In this document: piece by piece, positions 1 to 9,054 of the stretch
How the letters are laid out: each line of letters begins with the position of its first letter
Numbering within the stretch: the stretch's first letter is position 1
Source: Skermanella stibiiresistens SB22
Lineage (GTDB): Bacteria > Pseudomonadota > Alphaproteobacteria > Azospirillales > Azospirillaceae
Direction of reading: 5' to 3'
DNA length: 64,000 bases
Assembly: GCF_000576635.1 (NCBI RefSeq)
Contig: NZ_AVFL01000010.1
Span: 170,769-234,768, forward strand
Made by a program: the position numbers and the translations under genes
Notes under the pieces: generated by a model
What the model saw: only the letters and a program-made list of their open reading frames with translations
What the model was told of the DNA's origin: nothing
Database searches by the model: none

Positions 1-895
1 GATGATGCCGTCGGGCAAGGTCACCGTCCTGATCGGCTCGCAGTCCAACGGCCAGGGGCACGAGACGGCCTATACCCAGATCGTCTCCGACCGCCTGGGC
101 ATCCCTGCCGAGGACATCGAGATCGTCCAGGGCGACAGCGCGCGGATCAGCTTCGGCTCCGGCACCGGTGGCTCGCGCTCGATCCCGGTCGGCGGCGCCG
201 CCCTGTCCGACACGGCGGAGCGGGTGATCGAGAAGGCCAAGGCCAAGGCGGCGGAACTGCTGGAAGCCGCCGCGGTGGATATCGGGTTCGAGGATGGCAC
301 CTTCACCATCGTCGGCACCGACCGCAAGATGACGATCCAGGAGGTCGCCGCCGCCAGCGCGCCTTCCGACGCCGGCTTCGCCTTCGACGAGGAGGCCCGC
401 TGGACGCCGCCAGCCGCGACGTTCCCCAACGGCTGCCACATCTGCGAGTTGGAGATCGATCCGGATACCGGCGGGATCGAGTTCATCAACTACACCGTGG
501 TCGACGACTTCGGCAAGGTGCTCAACCCGATGATGCTGGCCGGTCAGGTCCATGGCGGCGTCGGTCAGGGCATCGGTCAGGCGGTCTACGAGGAATGCGT
601 CTATGATCCCGATTCGGGCCAGTTGCTGACCGGCTCGTTCATGGATTACTGCATGCCGCGCGCCGCCAACATCCCGTTCGTCCAGTTCAAGCTGAACGAG
701 GTGCCCAGCACGACCAACGCCTTGGGCATGAAGGGCGCCGGCGAGGCCGGGGCGATCGGGGCTCCGCCCGCCGTGATCAACGCGGTGGTCGACGCCCTGT
801 CGCCCTATGGCATCCGCCACGTCGACATGCCCGCGACGCCGCAGCGGGTCTGGCGTCTGATCCAGTCCGAACAGCCCGCCCTGGCCGCCGAGTAA
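1..895 (+). CDS. Molybdenum hydroxylase large subunit (CoxL/xanthine dehydrogenase family), 3' part
   Basis: About 297 C-terminal residues are visible; the family is usually 750-800 residues, so the 5' end lies outside the window and the ATG at base 2 is internal. The fragment shows the molybdopterin-binding half: an SNGQGHET segment near the start, a GSGTGGSRS cofactor loop, and the GAGEAGAIG loop (bases about 734-760) whose Glu is the conserved active-site base of the xanthine oxidase family. Such subunits work with FAD and 2Fe-2S partners, which would lie upstream. Substrate cannot be told from this part; the AYRCSFR signature that defines true CO dehydrogenase is not in view. Confidence 0.88.
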   Translation, partial: MMPSGKVTVLIGSQSNGQGHETAYTQIVSDRLGIPAEDIEIVQGDSARISFGSGTGGSRSIPVGGAALSDTAERVIEKAKAKAAELLEAAAVDIGFEDGTFTIVGTDRKMTIQEVAAASAPSDAGFAFDEEARWTPPAATFPNGCHICELEIDPDTGGIEFINYTVVDDFGKVLNPMMLAGQVHGGVGQGIGQAVYEECVYDPDSGQLLTGSFMDYCMPRAANIPFVQFKLNEVPSTTNALGMKGAGEAGAIGAPPAVINAVVDALSPYGIRHVDMPATPQRVWRLIQSEQPALAAE

Positions 896-995
896 GCGAC
901 TGGCGAGTAACAGGCCGCCGAATAAAGACCGGCGGGGGTTCCCCAAGGGTCACGGGACGGCGTATGCTCCGTTCCTTGTGATCTTTGGGGGACTC

Positions 996-1784
996 ATGGC
1001 CGATCAGAGCCTGGATCAGGGCATCGTCAAACTTCTGCCGGCCGTCCGCGGCATCGCGCGGGAGGCCGGGGAGGTCATTCTCCGGTACTACACCGATACC
1101 GTCACCGCCCATGTCAAGGCGGACGGCAGTCCGGTCACCGCCGCCGACAACGCGGCGGAGGCCGTCATCCTGCCGGCGCTGCACCACCTGACGCCCGACA
1201 TCCCGGTCATCTCGGAGGAGCAGCACGCCGCCGGCAAGTCCCCACCGGGCGATCACGGCACCTATTGGCTGGTCGATCCGCTGGACGGCACCAAGGGCTT
1301 CATCGAGCACACCGGCGAATTCACCGTCAACATCGGCCTGATCAAGGACGGCGTGCCCGTGCTCGGCGTCATGTACCTGCCTGTCGATGGCGACACCTAC
1401 GCCGCCGCCGGCCCCGGCACCGCCGTGTATGGCGCGCGTGCCCGCCACGACGTCCCGATCTCCTGCCGGGTGGTTCCGGCCGACGGTCTGGTCGTGCTGT
1501 CCAGCCGCCGCCACGGCGACCGCGAGCGGCTCGACAAGTTCCTGGAAGGGAAACTGGTCAAGGAGCACCGCCATTCCAGCAGCGCGCTCAAGTTCTGCCT
1601 GATCGCGCGCGGCGAGGTCGATATCTACCCCCGGTTCGGCCCGACCTGCGAATGGGACACCGCCGCCGGCCACGCTATCCTGCTGGCGGCGGGCGGCTCG
1701 ATCGAGACGCCGGACGGCCAGTCCCTCGCCTATGGCAAGCCGCGGTACCTCAATGGCGAATTCATCGCTTACGGCCGCAAATGA
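996..1784 (+). CDS. cysQ: 3'(2'),5'-bisphosphate nucleotidase CysQ
   Basis: A 262-residue member of the inositol monophosphatase fold. It dephosphorylates PAP/PAPS-type nucleotides and recycles the by-product of sulfate assimilation. The metal-binding signature WLVDPLDGTKGF and the C-terminal WDTAAGHAILLAAGG motif are both intact, and ISEE supplies the first acidic ligands. I chose ATG at 996 over the in-frame GTG at 978 because a GGGGGA ribosome site lies four bases upstream. The 3' end overlaps the next gene by ATGA, so the two are probably translationally coupled. Confidence 0.93.
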   Translation: MADQSLDQGIVKLLPAVRGIAREAGEVILRYYTDTVTAHVKADGSPVTAADNAAEAVILPALHHLTPDIPVISEEQHAAGKSPPGDHGTYWLVDPLDGTKGFIEHTGEFTVNIGLIKDGVPVLGVMYLPVDGDTYAAAGPGTAVYGARARHDVPISCRVVPADGLVVLSSRRHGDRERLDKFLEGKLVKEHRHSSSALKFCLIARGEVDIYPRFGPTCEWDTAAGHAILLAAGGSIETPDGQSLAYGKPRYLNGEFIAYGRK

Positions 1785-2590
1785 CGCTCCGCGCCGCCGC
1801 CATCACCGTCCTGACCACGGCCGACCCGGCGGAGAAGGTCCGCCTGTCCCGCCGCTTCGCCGAGGACTGGCGGAGCGGCGCGATCGCCGGGATTGGTGAT
1901 GATGCCGATGGGATGGCGCCGCCGCTCCGGCCGGCGCGTCCCGACCATCCGGAGCTTCGCCTGCCGCGCGACATGCCGCCGCGCCGCAAGGCCGGCAGCG
2001 TCTCCGGGCGGATCGCCCTGGTCCACGCGCTCGCCCATATCGAGCTGAACGCCATCGACCTGTCCTGGGACATCGTCGCCCGCTTCGGCGCCGGCATGCC
2101 CAAGGCGTTCAGCGACGACTGGGTCCAGGTCGCCGACGACGAGGCCCGCCACTTCGACATGTTGTGCCGCAGGCTGGCCGAGTTCGGCAGCCACTATGGC
2201 GCCCTGCCCGCCCATGACGGTCTCTGGCAGGCCAGCGAGATCACCGCCCACGACCTCGCCGCCCGTCTCGCCATCGTGCCGCTGGTACTGGAGGCGCGCG
2301 GGCTGGACGTGACGCCGGCGATGATCCTGAACCTCCGCCGGGTCGGCGACGACGCCAGCGCCGACGCGCTCCAGATCATCCACGACGACGAGATCACCCA
2401 TGTCGCCGCCGGCCGCCGCTGGTTCGAGCACGTCTGCGACAAACTGGCCGTCGAACCGATCCCGACTTGGCAAAACCTGGTTCGTACCCATTTCAAGGGA
2501 GGATTGAAGCGTCCGTTCAACGAGGAGAGCCGGACCAAGGCGGGCTTCGCCGCCGCCTTCTACGAACCTCTCGCGGACGAACAGGTTTAA
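1781..2590 (+). CDS. DUF455 ferritin-like protein
   Basis: A 269-residue protein of the DUF455 family, a ferritin-like four-helix fold. Likely metal-binding Glu/His pairs are visible in HALAHIELNAIDL (about residue 85), DDEARHFDML, LEARGLDVTP and DDEITHVAAG. The biochemical role of the family is not established; a di-iron site is suggested by the spacing. The start overlaps the cysQ stop (ATGA). The stop codon TAA overlaps the TAA of the convergent receiver-phosphatase gene, so no intergenic terminator exists between them. Confidence 0.88.
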   Translation: MTLRAAAITVLTTADPAEKVRLSRRFAEDWRSGAIAGIGDDADGMAPPLRPARPDHPELRLPRDMPPRRKAGSVSGRIALVHALAHIELNAIDLSWDIVARFGAGMPKAFSDDWVQVADDEARHFDMLCRRLAEFGSHYGALPAHDGLWQASEITAHDLAARLAIVPLVLEARGLDVTPAMILNLRRVGDDASADALQIIHDDEITHVAAGRRWFEHVCDKLAVEPIPTWQNLVRTHFKGGLKRPFNEESRTKAGFAAAFYEPLADEQV

Positions 2591-3765
2591 GCGCGGCGGG
2601 TCAGCACCAAGGCGGTGACGTCGTCGTCGAAATTGCCCAGCGCGGCCAGGGCGCCGAGCAGGCCGGCGAGGAAGCCGGCATCCTCCTCCTGGCGCATCTG
2701 TTGCCGGACGAGGTCGAGCAGGCCCTCCTCCCCCAGGACGGTGTCCTGGCTGGTCCAAAGCTCGCTGGCGCCGTCGCTGTACAGGAACAGGCGGCCGCCC
2801 ACCGGCAGGGGTAGGTCGCGGTTCTCGTAGCGGGCGGACGGCAATATGCCGACGGGGAGCCCGCTGCTGTCGCCGAACGCCGGCACCGCGTCGCCCGGCA
2901 CCCAGACCATCGGGGCGGGCGCTCCGGCGGAGGCGTAATGGAAGGTATTGGTCGCGGGATCGATCACGCCGACCAGCACGGTCGCGAACTGGCCATTCCG
3001 CAGCAGCGGACAGACTCGTCCGTTCACATCACGCAGGTGGTCCGCAGGATCGAAATTGGTCAGGTCCATCTGGCGCAGGATCGCGTGCAACCGGAAGGTG
3101 TTCAGCGCCGCGCCGACGCCATGGCCTGAGAAATCCACCAGCCAGACGATCAGCCGTCCCAGCCCATCACGCCGCAAGTCCCAGAAGTCGCCGCCCAGTT
3201 CCGACGACGGCTCGAAATGGGCGGCGATGCTCAACCCGAGGTCGGCCTCCGTCTCAACCAGCCGGGACGGCGCCGGCAGCAGCCGCTCCTGCATGCTCCG
3301 CGCCAGCGCCAGCTCCCCCTGTCGGCGCCGGCGATAGCCTTGCAGGTCGCGCAGCAGCGCTTGGTTCTCCAGGTGGATGCGGACACGGGACAGCAGTTCG
3401 GTCGCGTTGATCGGCTTGGTCACGAAGTCGGTGGCGCCGACCGAGAAGGCCCGCGTCCTGTCCTCCGACCCGGACAGGCTGCTCTGGACCAGGATCGGCA
3501 GATCGCGCCGGTTGGGATCCGTCCGCACCCGGCGGCAGGTCTCGAACCCGTCCATCCGGGGCATCATCAGGTCCAGCAGGATCAGATCCGGCGCCTGCGC
3601 CTCGATCTTGGCCAGGGCGTCGATGCCGTCCTCCGCCATCTCGACATGGGGAAAGCCGCCGCGCTGAAGCACCGCCGTCAGCAGGTGGCGGTTCACCCGG
3701 TTGTCGTCCACCACCAGGATCCGGGAGTTCCTGATATTGACCGGTGCCAGGGATGATCCGGCCAT
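2587..3765 (-). CDS. Receiver-SpoIIE (PPM) serine phosphatase, intact active site
   Basis: 392 residues. Residues about 15-130 form a response-regulator receiver with VVDD, LLDLMMP (phospho-Asp) and TKP. A coiled linker follows, then an RsbU/SpoIIE-type PP2C domain. The expected metal-binding motifs are all there: SSELGGDFWDL, VDFSGHGVGAAL, YSDGASE and FDDDVTALVL. It should dephosphorylate a phospho-STAS protein when its receiver is phosphorylated; the STAS protein at 5744-6049 is the obvious candidate. It is the last gene of the 13-gene operon, three bases after its degenerate paralogue, with GAGG six bases before ATG. Confidence 0.93.
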   Translation of the reverse strand: MAGSSLAPVNIRNSRILVVDDNRVNRHLLTAVLQRGGFPHVEMAEDGIDALAKIEAQAPDLILLDLMMPRMDGFETCRRVRTDPNRRDLPILVQSSLSGSEDRTRAFSVGATDFVTKPINATELLSRVRIHLENQALLRDLQGYRRRRQGELALARSMQERLLPAPSRLVETEADLGLSIAAHFEPSSELGGDFWDLRRDGLGRLIVWLVDFSGHGVGAALNTFRLHAILRQMDLTNFDPADHLRDVNGRVCPLLRNGQFATVLVGVIDPATNTFHYASAGAPAPMVWVPGDAVPAFGDSSGLPVGILPSARYENRDLPLPVGGRLFLYSDGASELWTSQDTVLGEEGLLDLVRQQMRQEEDAGFLAGLLGALAALGNFDDDVTALVLTRRA

Positions 3766-3768
3766 GCG

Positions 3769-5001
3769 CTACCTCGCCCCCAACGGTTCGCGGACGTCCT
3801 TGCCCAGGAAGACCAGCGTCATGTCCTGCCCCGGCCGGTCGCCGACCGCCTCGACCAGCGCCGCGATCATGGCGTCCCGCGCGTCGTCCAGCACGGGGGC
3901 CTGCAAGGCGATGGCCGCCAGTTCGGCCAGCAAGCGCTCCGCCGAGCGGGGGCCGGTCACGGGCAGGGCCGCCAGCACGGCCTTGTTGTAGAGCATCAGC
4001 CGCGCTCCCGGCCCGAACGGCAGCGTCCGCAAGCGATAGACGCTGCCCGCCGCCTCCCCGACCGGCGCGCCATCGGCGTGCCCCAGGATGGCGTCCGGAG
4101 TGCCGCGCCGCACCAGGATCGGGCGGCGGCACGAGGCGGTGGCGTAGGTGAAGGTTCCCGCGTTCGGATCGACGACGCCGTGGATCATCGCCGCCCGCTC
4201 GCCGGAATCGAACAATCCTACGGCGCGGGCATTCGCCTCGGTCAGGAACCGCGCGGGCTGCGTCGCCAGCGTGGACAACTCATGGAGCACGGTATGCATG
4301 CGGAACGCGTTCAGGGCGGCCGACACTCCGGCGCCCGTCATGTCGAGCAGATAAAGGCCGAAGCGTTCCTCCGGCAACGGGATGACACCCCAGATATCGC
4401 CGCCCAGTTCCGACGACACGGCGCGGTGGTGCCGGATGTGGACCCCACTGTCGTGGCGGATCCGATCGAACATCGCGGCGGTCGGCAACAGGTGATCGTA
4501 CATCTCGCGAGCCATGCCAAGCTCGTTCTCCAGCCGCGCGCGGTACAGTTGAAGATCCTGGATCAGCATCCTGTTCTCCAAATGGATGCGGACCCGGGCC
4601 AGCAACTCATGGCGGTCGATCGGCTTGGTGATCAGGTCGGTGGTGCCGAGCTGGAACGCCTTGTTGCGGTCCTCGGTATTGGACAGCGCGGTCTGGACCA
4701 GCACCGGCAGATCGGCGAACCGGCCATCGGCGCGCAGCCTCCGGCACACCTCGAACCCATCCAGCCCCGGCATCACGATGTCCAGGATGACAAGATCCGG
4801 CAACTCGTCATCGATCTTGCGCAGGGCGTCGAAGCCATCCACCGCGTGCTGGATGCGCCGGAACCCCGCTTGCCGGAGCATGGCGGAGATCAATGTGCGG
4901 TTGAACTCGGTGTCGTCCACGACCAGGATCAGGCAGTCGAAGATGCCGACTTGCCGGATCTCCGTCAGGCCGGGAACGCCGGGACGCGCGTCGCCGCTCA
5001 T
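3769..5001 (-). CDS. Receiver-SpoIIE paralogue with degenerate phosphatase site
   Basis: 410 residues with the same architecture as the downstream gene, of which it looks like a duplicated copy. The receiver is complete (VVDDTE, ILDIVMP, TKP). The phosphatase domain keeps GGD in SSELGGDIWGV, but SGHG has become TGAG, the SDGxxE motif has become YNKAVL with loss of the metal-binding Asp, and DDxT is now QDMT. Catalysis is therefore doubtful; a sequestering or regulatory role is an inference. The start at 5001 overlaps the HATPase stop by ATGA. Confidence 0.9.
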   Translation of the reverse strand: MSGDARPGVPGLTEIRQVGIFDCLILVVDDTEFNRTLISAMLRQAGFRRIQHAVDGFDALRKIDDELPDLVILDIVMPGLDGFEVCRRLRADGRFADLPVLVQTALSNTEDRNKAFQLGTTDLITKPIDRHELLARVRIHLENRMLIQDLQLYRARLENELGMAREMYDHLLPTAAMFDRIRHDSGVHIRHHRAVSSELGGDIWGVIPLPEERFGLYLLDMTGAGVSAALNAFRMHTVLHELSTLATQPARFLTEANARAVGLFDSGERAAMIHGVVDPNAGTFTYATASCRRPILVRRGTPDAILGHADGAPVGEAAGSVYRLRTLPFGPGARLMLYNKAVLAALPVTGPRSAERLLAELAAIALQAPVLDDARDAMIAALVEAVGDRPGQDMTLVFLGKDVREPLGAR

Positions 5002-5720
5002 CGGGCGAACCGCATGTGGATGCGCCGGCCGTCGTCGAGCAACTGCCACGCCGCGCACAGCGTCCCGATCAAGCCGATGCCGCGCCCGCTCGCCGTGGCC
5101 GCGGCCTTGGGTTTGGGCACGAAGCCGGAACCCTGGTCGGTCACATCGATGGTGATGTCCTCGTCCCGGATCGTCACGGCCACCTGGATTCGAAGGTTGG
5201 CCAGAGCCGGATCGGCCAGTCGCTCGCTGACTTGGGCGGAAAAGGCGTTCAGCGCCGCAAGGGTCGGGTCGCGCAGGCTTGACACGGCGAGGTTGCCGTG
5301 GATCACAGCGTTGCTGACGGCTTCCTGAAGCGCCAGTTCCATGTCGTCGCGCCGCTCCCGCGATTGGGGCACCGCCCTGTCGACCGCCTCGACAACCGTG
5401 TATGCAACTGGAAGTTGATAAGCGGTGGCGGTTGTCAGCGACAGCAGCAAGGTGCAGGCCTGCGCCCGCCGCACGGTATCGGCGACGTCCGACGGGTCCA
5501 GTCCCCCAAGCTCGACGCAGGCACCGGCTCCCCGACGCACTATCTCCTGGAGGCTCTCCTGGTCCAAACCAACGGCGATCACGGCGGCGCCCCCCAGCGG
5601 AGGGTCGCCATCCCCCGGAAGACCGACGACCACCGGGCACCCGGCGCGGCCGCCGAGCGCCGCGATCTCCTCGAGCTGGCGGACGGTCACGCCGACGCCA
5701 TAAAGCGCGCGCGGGCACAT
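4998..5720 (-). CDS. HATPase-type serine kinase / anti-sigma-factor-like protein
   Basis: 240 residues. The C-terminal half (about 110-240) is a GHKL ATPase of the RsbW/SpoIIAB type, with N-box ELALQEAVSNAVIHGN, G1 box DQGSGF and G2 box GRGIGL. No phospho-accepting histidine domain is present, so it should phosphorylate a Ser/Thr on a STAS partner rather than act as a two-component kinase. The first about 110 residues are Val/Gly-rich and unrecognised; they may be a diverged receiver- or STAS-like domain. It lies between its predicted partners, STAS upstream (23-base gap) and receiver-phosphatase downstream (ATGA overlap). Confidence 0.87.
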   Translation of the reverse strand: MCPRALYGVGVTVRQLEEIAALGGRAGCPVVVGLPGDGDPPLGGAAVIAVGLDQESLQEIVRRGAGACVELGGLDPSDVADTVRRAQACTLLLSLTTATAYQLPVAYTVVEAVDRAVPQSRERRDDMELALQEAVSNAVIHGNLAVSSLRDPTLAALNAFSAQVSERLADPALANLRIQVAVTIRDEDITIDVTDQGSGFVPKPKAAATASGRGIGLIGTLCAAWQLLDDGRRIHMRFAR

Positions 5721-5743
5721 TGTCTGGTCGCCCGATCCGGGCG

Positions 5744-6049
5744 TCAGTCCTGGATGTCCACGATCTTGTCGAGCTGCGCCACCGACAGGACGCGTTTGAC
5801 CTGCCCTTGCGCGCCCCGGAGCACCAGCCGCTTATCGACCTGAGCCACCTCCTCGCGGGCGACCAGGATCATCCCGAGGCCCGAACTGTCCACGAATTCC
5901 AGCCCGCCGATCATCAGGATCAGACGCTCGGCACGGCTGTGGATCATCTCCTGGATCATGGAGCGAACCTTGCCGTGATCGTTGAAAGTCAGGCGGCCGC
6001 TGATGAAAATCCGGGCTTCCAGATCACTTGTCTCGATACGGTAATCCAT
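5744..6049 (-). CDS. STAS-domain anti-anti-sigma-type protein
   Basis: 101 residues covering one STAS domain of the SpoIIAA/RsbV type. The phosphorylation-site motif VDSSGLGMIL is well conserved, so a neighbouring HATPase kinase could phosphorylate the Ser and a PPM phosphatase could remove it. It follows the soluble MCP-like gene after a 60-base gap and begins the partner-switching part of the operon. No sigma factor or NepR/PhyR gene is nearby, so the final target is not shown by context. Confidence 0.9.
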   Translation of the reverse strand: MDYRIETSDLEARIFISGRLTFNDHGKVRSMIQEMIHSRAERLILMIGGLEFVDSSGLGMILVAREEVAQVDKRLVLRGAQGQVKRVLSVAQLDKIVDIQD

Positions 6050-6109
6050 TTTTCAAACCGCTCCATTCATGGCAGAAAGCGCTGTCACCGCTGGTAATCC
6101 GATGGTCGC

Positions 6110-7324
6110 TCAGAACAATTCCACGTTGTCGTCATCGAAGCCGTCCGACATTCCCGGATCGGGCATCGCCGCGGCTGGAAAGAGGGTGTCGTGATCCAGG
6201 GCGCCATGGGCGTCCAGGGCCGTGCCCTCCATCAGCATGCGCCGGACGAAGCGCTGCCGAAGCTCGCTCAGCGTCATGCCCGACAGCAGCTTGTCGACCC
6301 ACTCCTGGGGAAAATCGACCGGCGTCCCCGGCGGCAAAGCCGATTTGGTCCTTTCGCCCAGTTCGCCGAGCCCGGTTGACATCACCGTCATGCCGTCGAT
6401 GACATGATCCAGGCGCTGCTTCGCCAAGTCCTGGAACTGCATCCGGGTGATGACCTGGCTGATATGCGCCGAGATCTCGGTCGAAACCCGCGCGGCGTCC
6501 TGGAGGACGCTCTGGAAGTGCTGGCTCTGCGCCACCAGGCTCATCATCGTCATGTCGATGCGGTCCTTGGCGAGCATCTGCGGCGACAAGTCGGTGTTGG
6601 CGATGTCGCGCAGGATCTCATGGCCGCGCCTGACCCCGACCACGACCGCGCCGACCTTCTCGCGCATGCGCCCAGCCAAGTCACCGGTCGCCTTGGAGAG
6701 ATGACGCACCTCGTTGGCGACCACGGCGAAGGTCCGGCCGGCCTCGCCGGCGCGGCTCGCCTCGATCGTCGCGTTGAGGGCGAGGAAGTTGGTCTGCCGG
6801 TTGATGGTGTCGATGTCGGCGATGCTCTTCTCGACCTCGCCGACATCGCGGACGACATCGTCCAACACGTAGACCATCGTCATGGCCTGCTTGGACAGGT
6901 TGACGATGTTGTTGACCATCTCAACCAATATGTTCTGCATGGTCGCGACGACGCGGTCGAGCGGAATGGCCTCGCCCTCGATCGTGACCGAGTTGGCGAC
7001 CGCGATGATGTCCTCGACCCGCTTGGTCTGCTCCCGCGCCGAATTCGCCAGATCGCGGAAGCGCGAGCTGATCTCCAGCGTGCTGGACTCCACGAGGTCG
7101 CTGGTCCGCCGAACCTCGATCGACAGGGCGTCCAGGCAATGGTTCTGCAACTCGGAGAAGCCAAGCCAACGCGCCAGCAACTCACCGTGGGCGGCGTCAT
7201 CCCGGGCGGCGGTATCCCATGCCGAGTTCCCCGGCTCCGCGGCCTCCCCCGGGGTCAGCCCGCTCACCGGCGAAGGCGAACCAGCGCGGCCACCGGCGAT
7301 GCTCCTCAACAATCCGAACGCCAT
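6110..7324 (-). CDS. Soluble methyl-accepting chemotaxis-like protein
   Basis: 404 residues with no transmembrane segment. The middle holds an MCP signalling hairpin: [20 protein letters not shown] followed by [15 protein letters not shown] is the kinase-contact tip. Flanking helices are long and low in recognisable sensory domains; [12 protein letters not shown] near residue 70 is conserved-looking but unassigned. The tail ends in acidic residues without a WxxF tether. It starts four bases from the cheB stop, inside the chemosensory operon, so it probably feeds CheA from the cytoplasm or links the array to the partner-switch genes that follow. Confidence 0.87.
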   Translation of the reverse strand: MAFGLLRSIAGGRAGSPSPVSGLTPGEAAEPGNSAWDTAARDDAAHGELLARWLGFSELQNHCLDALSIEVRRTSDLVESSTLEISSRFRDLANSAREQTKRVEDIIAVANSVTIEGEAIPLDRVVATMQNILVEMVNNIVNLSKQAMTMVYVLDDVVRDVGEVEKSIADIDTINRQTNFLALNATIEASRAGEAGRTFAVVANEVRHLSKATGDLAGRMREKVGAVVVGVRRGHEILRDIANTDLSPQMLAKDRIDMTMMSLVAQSQHFQSVLQDAARVSTEISAHISQVITRMQFQDLAKQRLDHVIDGMTVMSTGLGELGERTKSALPPGTPVDFPQEWVDKLLSGMTLSELRQRFVRRMLMEGTALDAHGALDHDTLFPAAAMPDPGMSDGFDDDNVELF

Positions 7325-7327
7325 CGC

Positions 7328-8383
7328 TCACCCCTTCCCGTGCGGTGCCACGGGAGCGGCGGCGGCGCGCAGCATCTCGGCAGGTATCTGGCCCAGTGCC
7401 ATCTCGACCGCGACGCCGCCGGCGAGCTTCGCCATGCGCGGCATGCCATAGACGACGCAGCTCTGCTCGTTCTCGCCGATCGTCCAGGCCCCGGCCGCCC
7501 GCATCGCCGCCATGCCCGAAGCACCGTCGCGGCCCATGCCGGACAGGATCACCCCGACCGCGTTGGCTCCCGCGACCTCGGCGACCGAGTTGAACAGCAC
7601 ATCGACCGACGCGCGATGACCGCTGACCGGCGGCCCATCGACGATCTCGCAGGAATAGCCGAACGCGTCCTTCCGCACGGCCAGATGGCGGTCGCCGGGC
7701 GCGATCAGGACCTCGCCCGCCGTCACCCGCATGCCGGACTCCGCGATCTTGACGGTCAGCGCCGACTGCCGGTCGAGCCGGGCCGCGAAGCTCGGCAGGT
7801 AGAAGGCCCCCATGTGCTGCACGATCAGGATCGGAGGTGACCCTTCGGGCAGGACCTCCAGGATGTCACGGATGCGCTCCACCCCACCGGTCGAGGCCCC
7901 TAGCGCGATCAGGCGGCTGGTGGCACCCCGCGGAACCGGCTTCGCCTTGGCCGGCTTGGCGCGGGGCGGTCCCAGACGGACATTGGCCGCGACCTTCAGC
8001 TTGCCGATCAACTCGTCCCGGAAGTCGACGAACCGCTCGCCCTCGGCGCCGTTGGGCTTGGCGACGCAATCGATCGCTCCCAGTTCGAGCGCCCGGACGG
8101 TGGCGTCCGCCCCCTCGCGGGTCAACGTCGAGACCATGACCACCGGCATCGGCCGCAGGGTCATGATCTTCTCCAGGAAGGTCAGACCGTCCATCCGCGG
8201 CATCTCGACGTCCAGCGTGAGGACATCGGGATTGGCGCGCTTGATCATCTCGCGCGCCTCGAATGGATCGGCCGCGTGCCCGACGACCTCGAAGCCCGGC
8301 TCGGCGGCGAGCGCCTCCGTCAGCATCCGGCGCATCAACGCGCTATCGTCCACGATCGCGACCCGGATCGGCTTGCCCATCAT
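7328..8383 (-). CDS. cheB: Chemotaxis methylesterase/deamidase CheB
   Basis: 351 residues. An N-terminal receiver (VDDSALMRRM, phospho-Asp at about residue 58 in TLDVEMPRMDG, AKPN) is followed by the CheB esterase domain. Catalytic residues fit Ser in GASTGG, His in QHMGAFYLPSFA and Asp in SGMGRDGASG. It removes methyl groups from MCPs as feedback on CheA activity. The start is taken at 8383, giving a TGATG overlap with cheD; an ATG one codon later is also possible. Confidence 0.95.
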   Translation of the reverse strand: MMGKPIRVAIVDDSALMRRMLTEALAAEPGFEVVGHAADPFEAREMIKRANPDVLTLDVEMPRMDGLTFLEKIMTLRPMPVVMVSTLTREGADATVRALELGAIDCVAKPNGAEGERFVDFRDELIGKLKVAANVRLGPPRAKPAKAKPVPRGATSRLIALGASTGGVERIRDILEVLPEGSPPILIVQHMGAFYLPSFAARLDRQSALTVKIAESGMRVTAGEVLIAPGDRHLAVRKDAFGYSCEIVDGPPVSGHRASVDVLFNSVAEVAGANAVGVILSGMGRDGASGMAAMRAAGAWTIGENEQSCVVYGMPRMAKLAGGVAVEMALGQIPAEMLRAAAAPVAPHGKG

Positions 8384-9054
8384 CAATCCCCGAACAACTC
8401 GATATCGCCTTCGACCGGCTTGTTTCGCAGGTCGGACATGAACCTCATCTCGCCGCGGATGGTGTCCTCGACCGCCTCCTGACGCAGCAGGCGGCGCATC
8501 ACCTTGCCGGTGGCGGGAAAATAGTGGATGCGGCGCGCCAGCATGCCGCCCAGGTCCTGCGCCACCAGGCCAAGCCCCTCGGCCGCGATGAAGGCCAGCA
8601 CGAACTCGGCGTTGCGGCGCCCGATCGGGTTGCTGCTGGCGATCACCTTGGCTCCCCCGAACACCTTGACCTCGAGCCGGTCCCGCCGACCGCCCCGCCG
8701 CAGGATCTCGTTGATCAAGCGCTCCATGGCGACGCCGCCATAGCGGGCGGCGGCCGATCCCCCGTCGCTTCCGCCCGGCGCCTCGGGAAGCAGGAAGTGG
8801 TTCATGCCGCCCAGCCCCAGCACGGGATCGCGGATGCACGCCGAGATGCACGACCCGAGCGTCGTCACCAGCATCTCGTCGGGACGCTGGCTGATCTTGT
8901 GATCGCCCAGCAGAACCTTGACAGCGCGGGCCTGGAACGCCGGATGGAAGTAGCCCTCGTTCGGCTCCCCCGGATCGTGCTCCAGCACGGCTTGGCCCTT
9001 CAACCGCGGGCTGGGTACCGTCGAACTGGAGAGACGCCTCGCGACATGCTTCAC
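8383..9054 (-). CDS. cheD: Chemoreceptor glutamine deamidase CheD
   Basis: 223 residues. The catalytic Cys is in TTLGSCISACIRD and the His in GGMNHFLLP, the standard CheD pair. CheD deamidates receptor glutamines and can be bound by CheC or CheY phosphatases; no cheC is present here. The N-terminal 30 residues are extra compared with short family members. It overlaps cheR by ATGA and cheB by TGATG, so all three adaptation enzymes are coupled. Confidence 0.94.
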   Translation of the reverse strand: MKHVARRLSSSTVPSPRLKGQAVLEHDPGEPNEGYFHPAFQARAVKVLLGDHKISQRPDEMLVTTLGSCISACIRDPVLGLGGMNHFLLPEAPGGSDGGSAAARYGGVAMERLINEILRRGGRRDRLEVKVFGGAKVIASSNPIGRRNAEFVLAFIAAEGLGLVAQDLGGMLARRIHYFPATGKVMRRLLRQEAVEDTIRGEMRFMSDLRNKPVEGDIELFGD

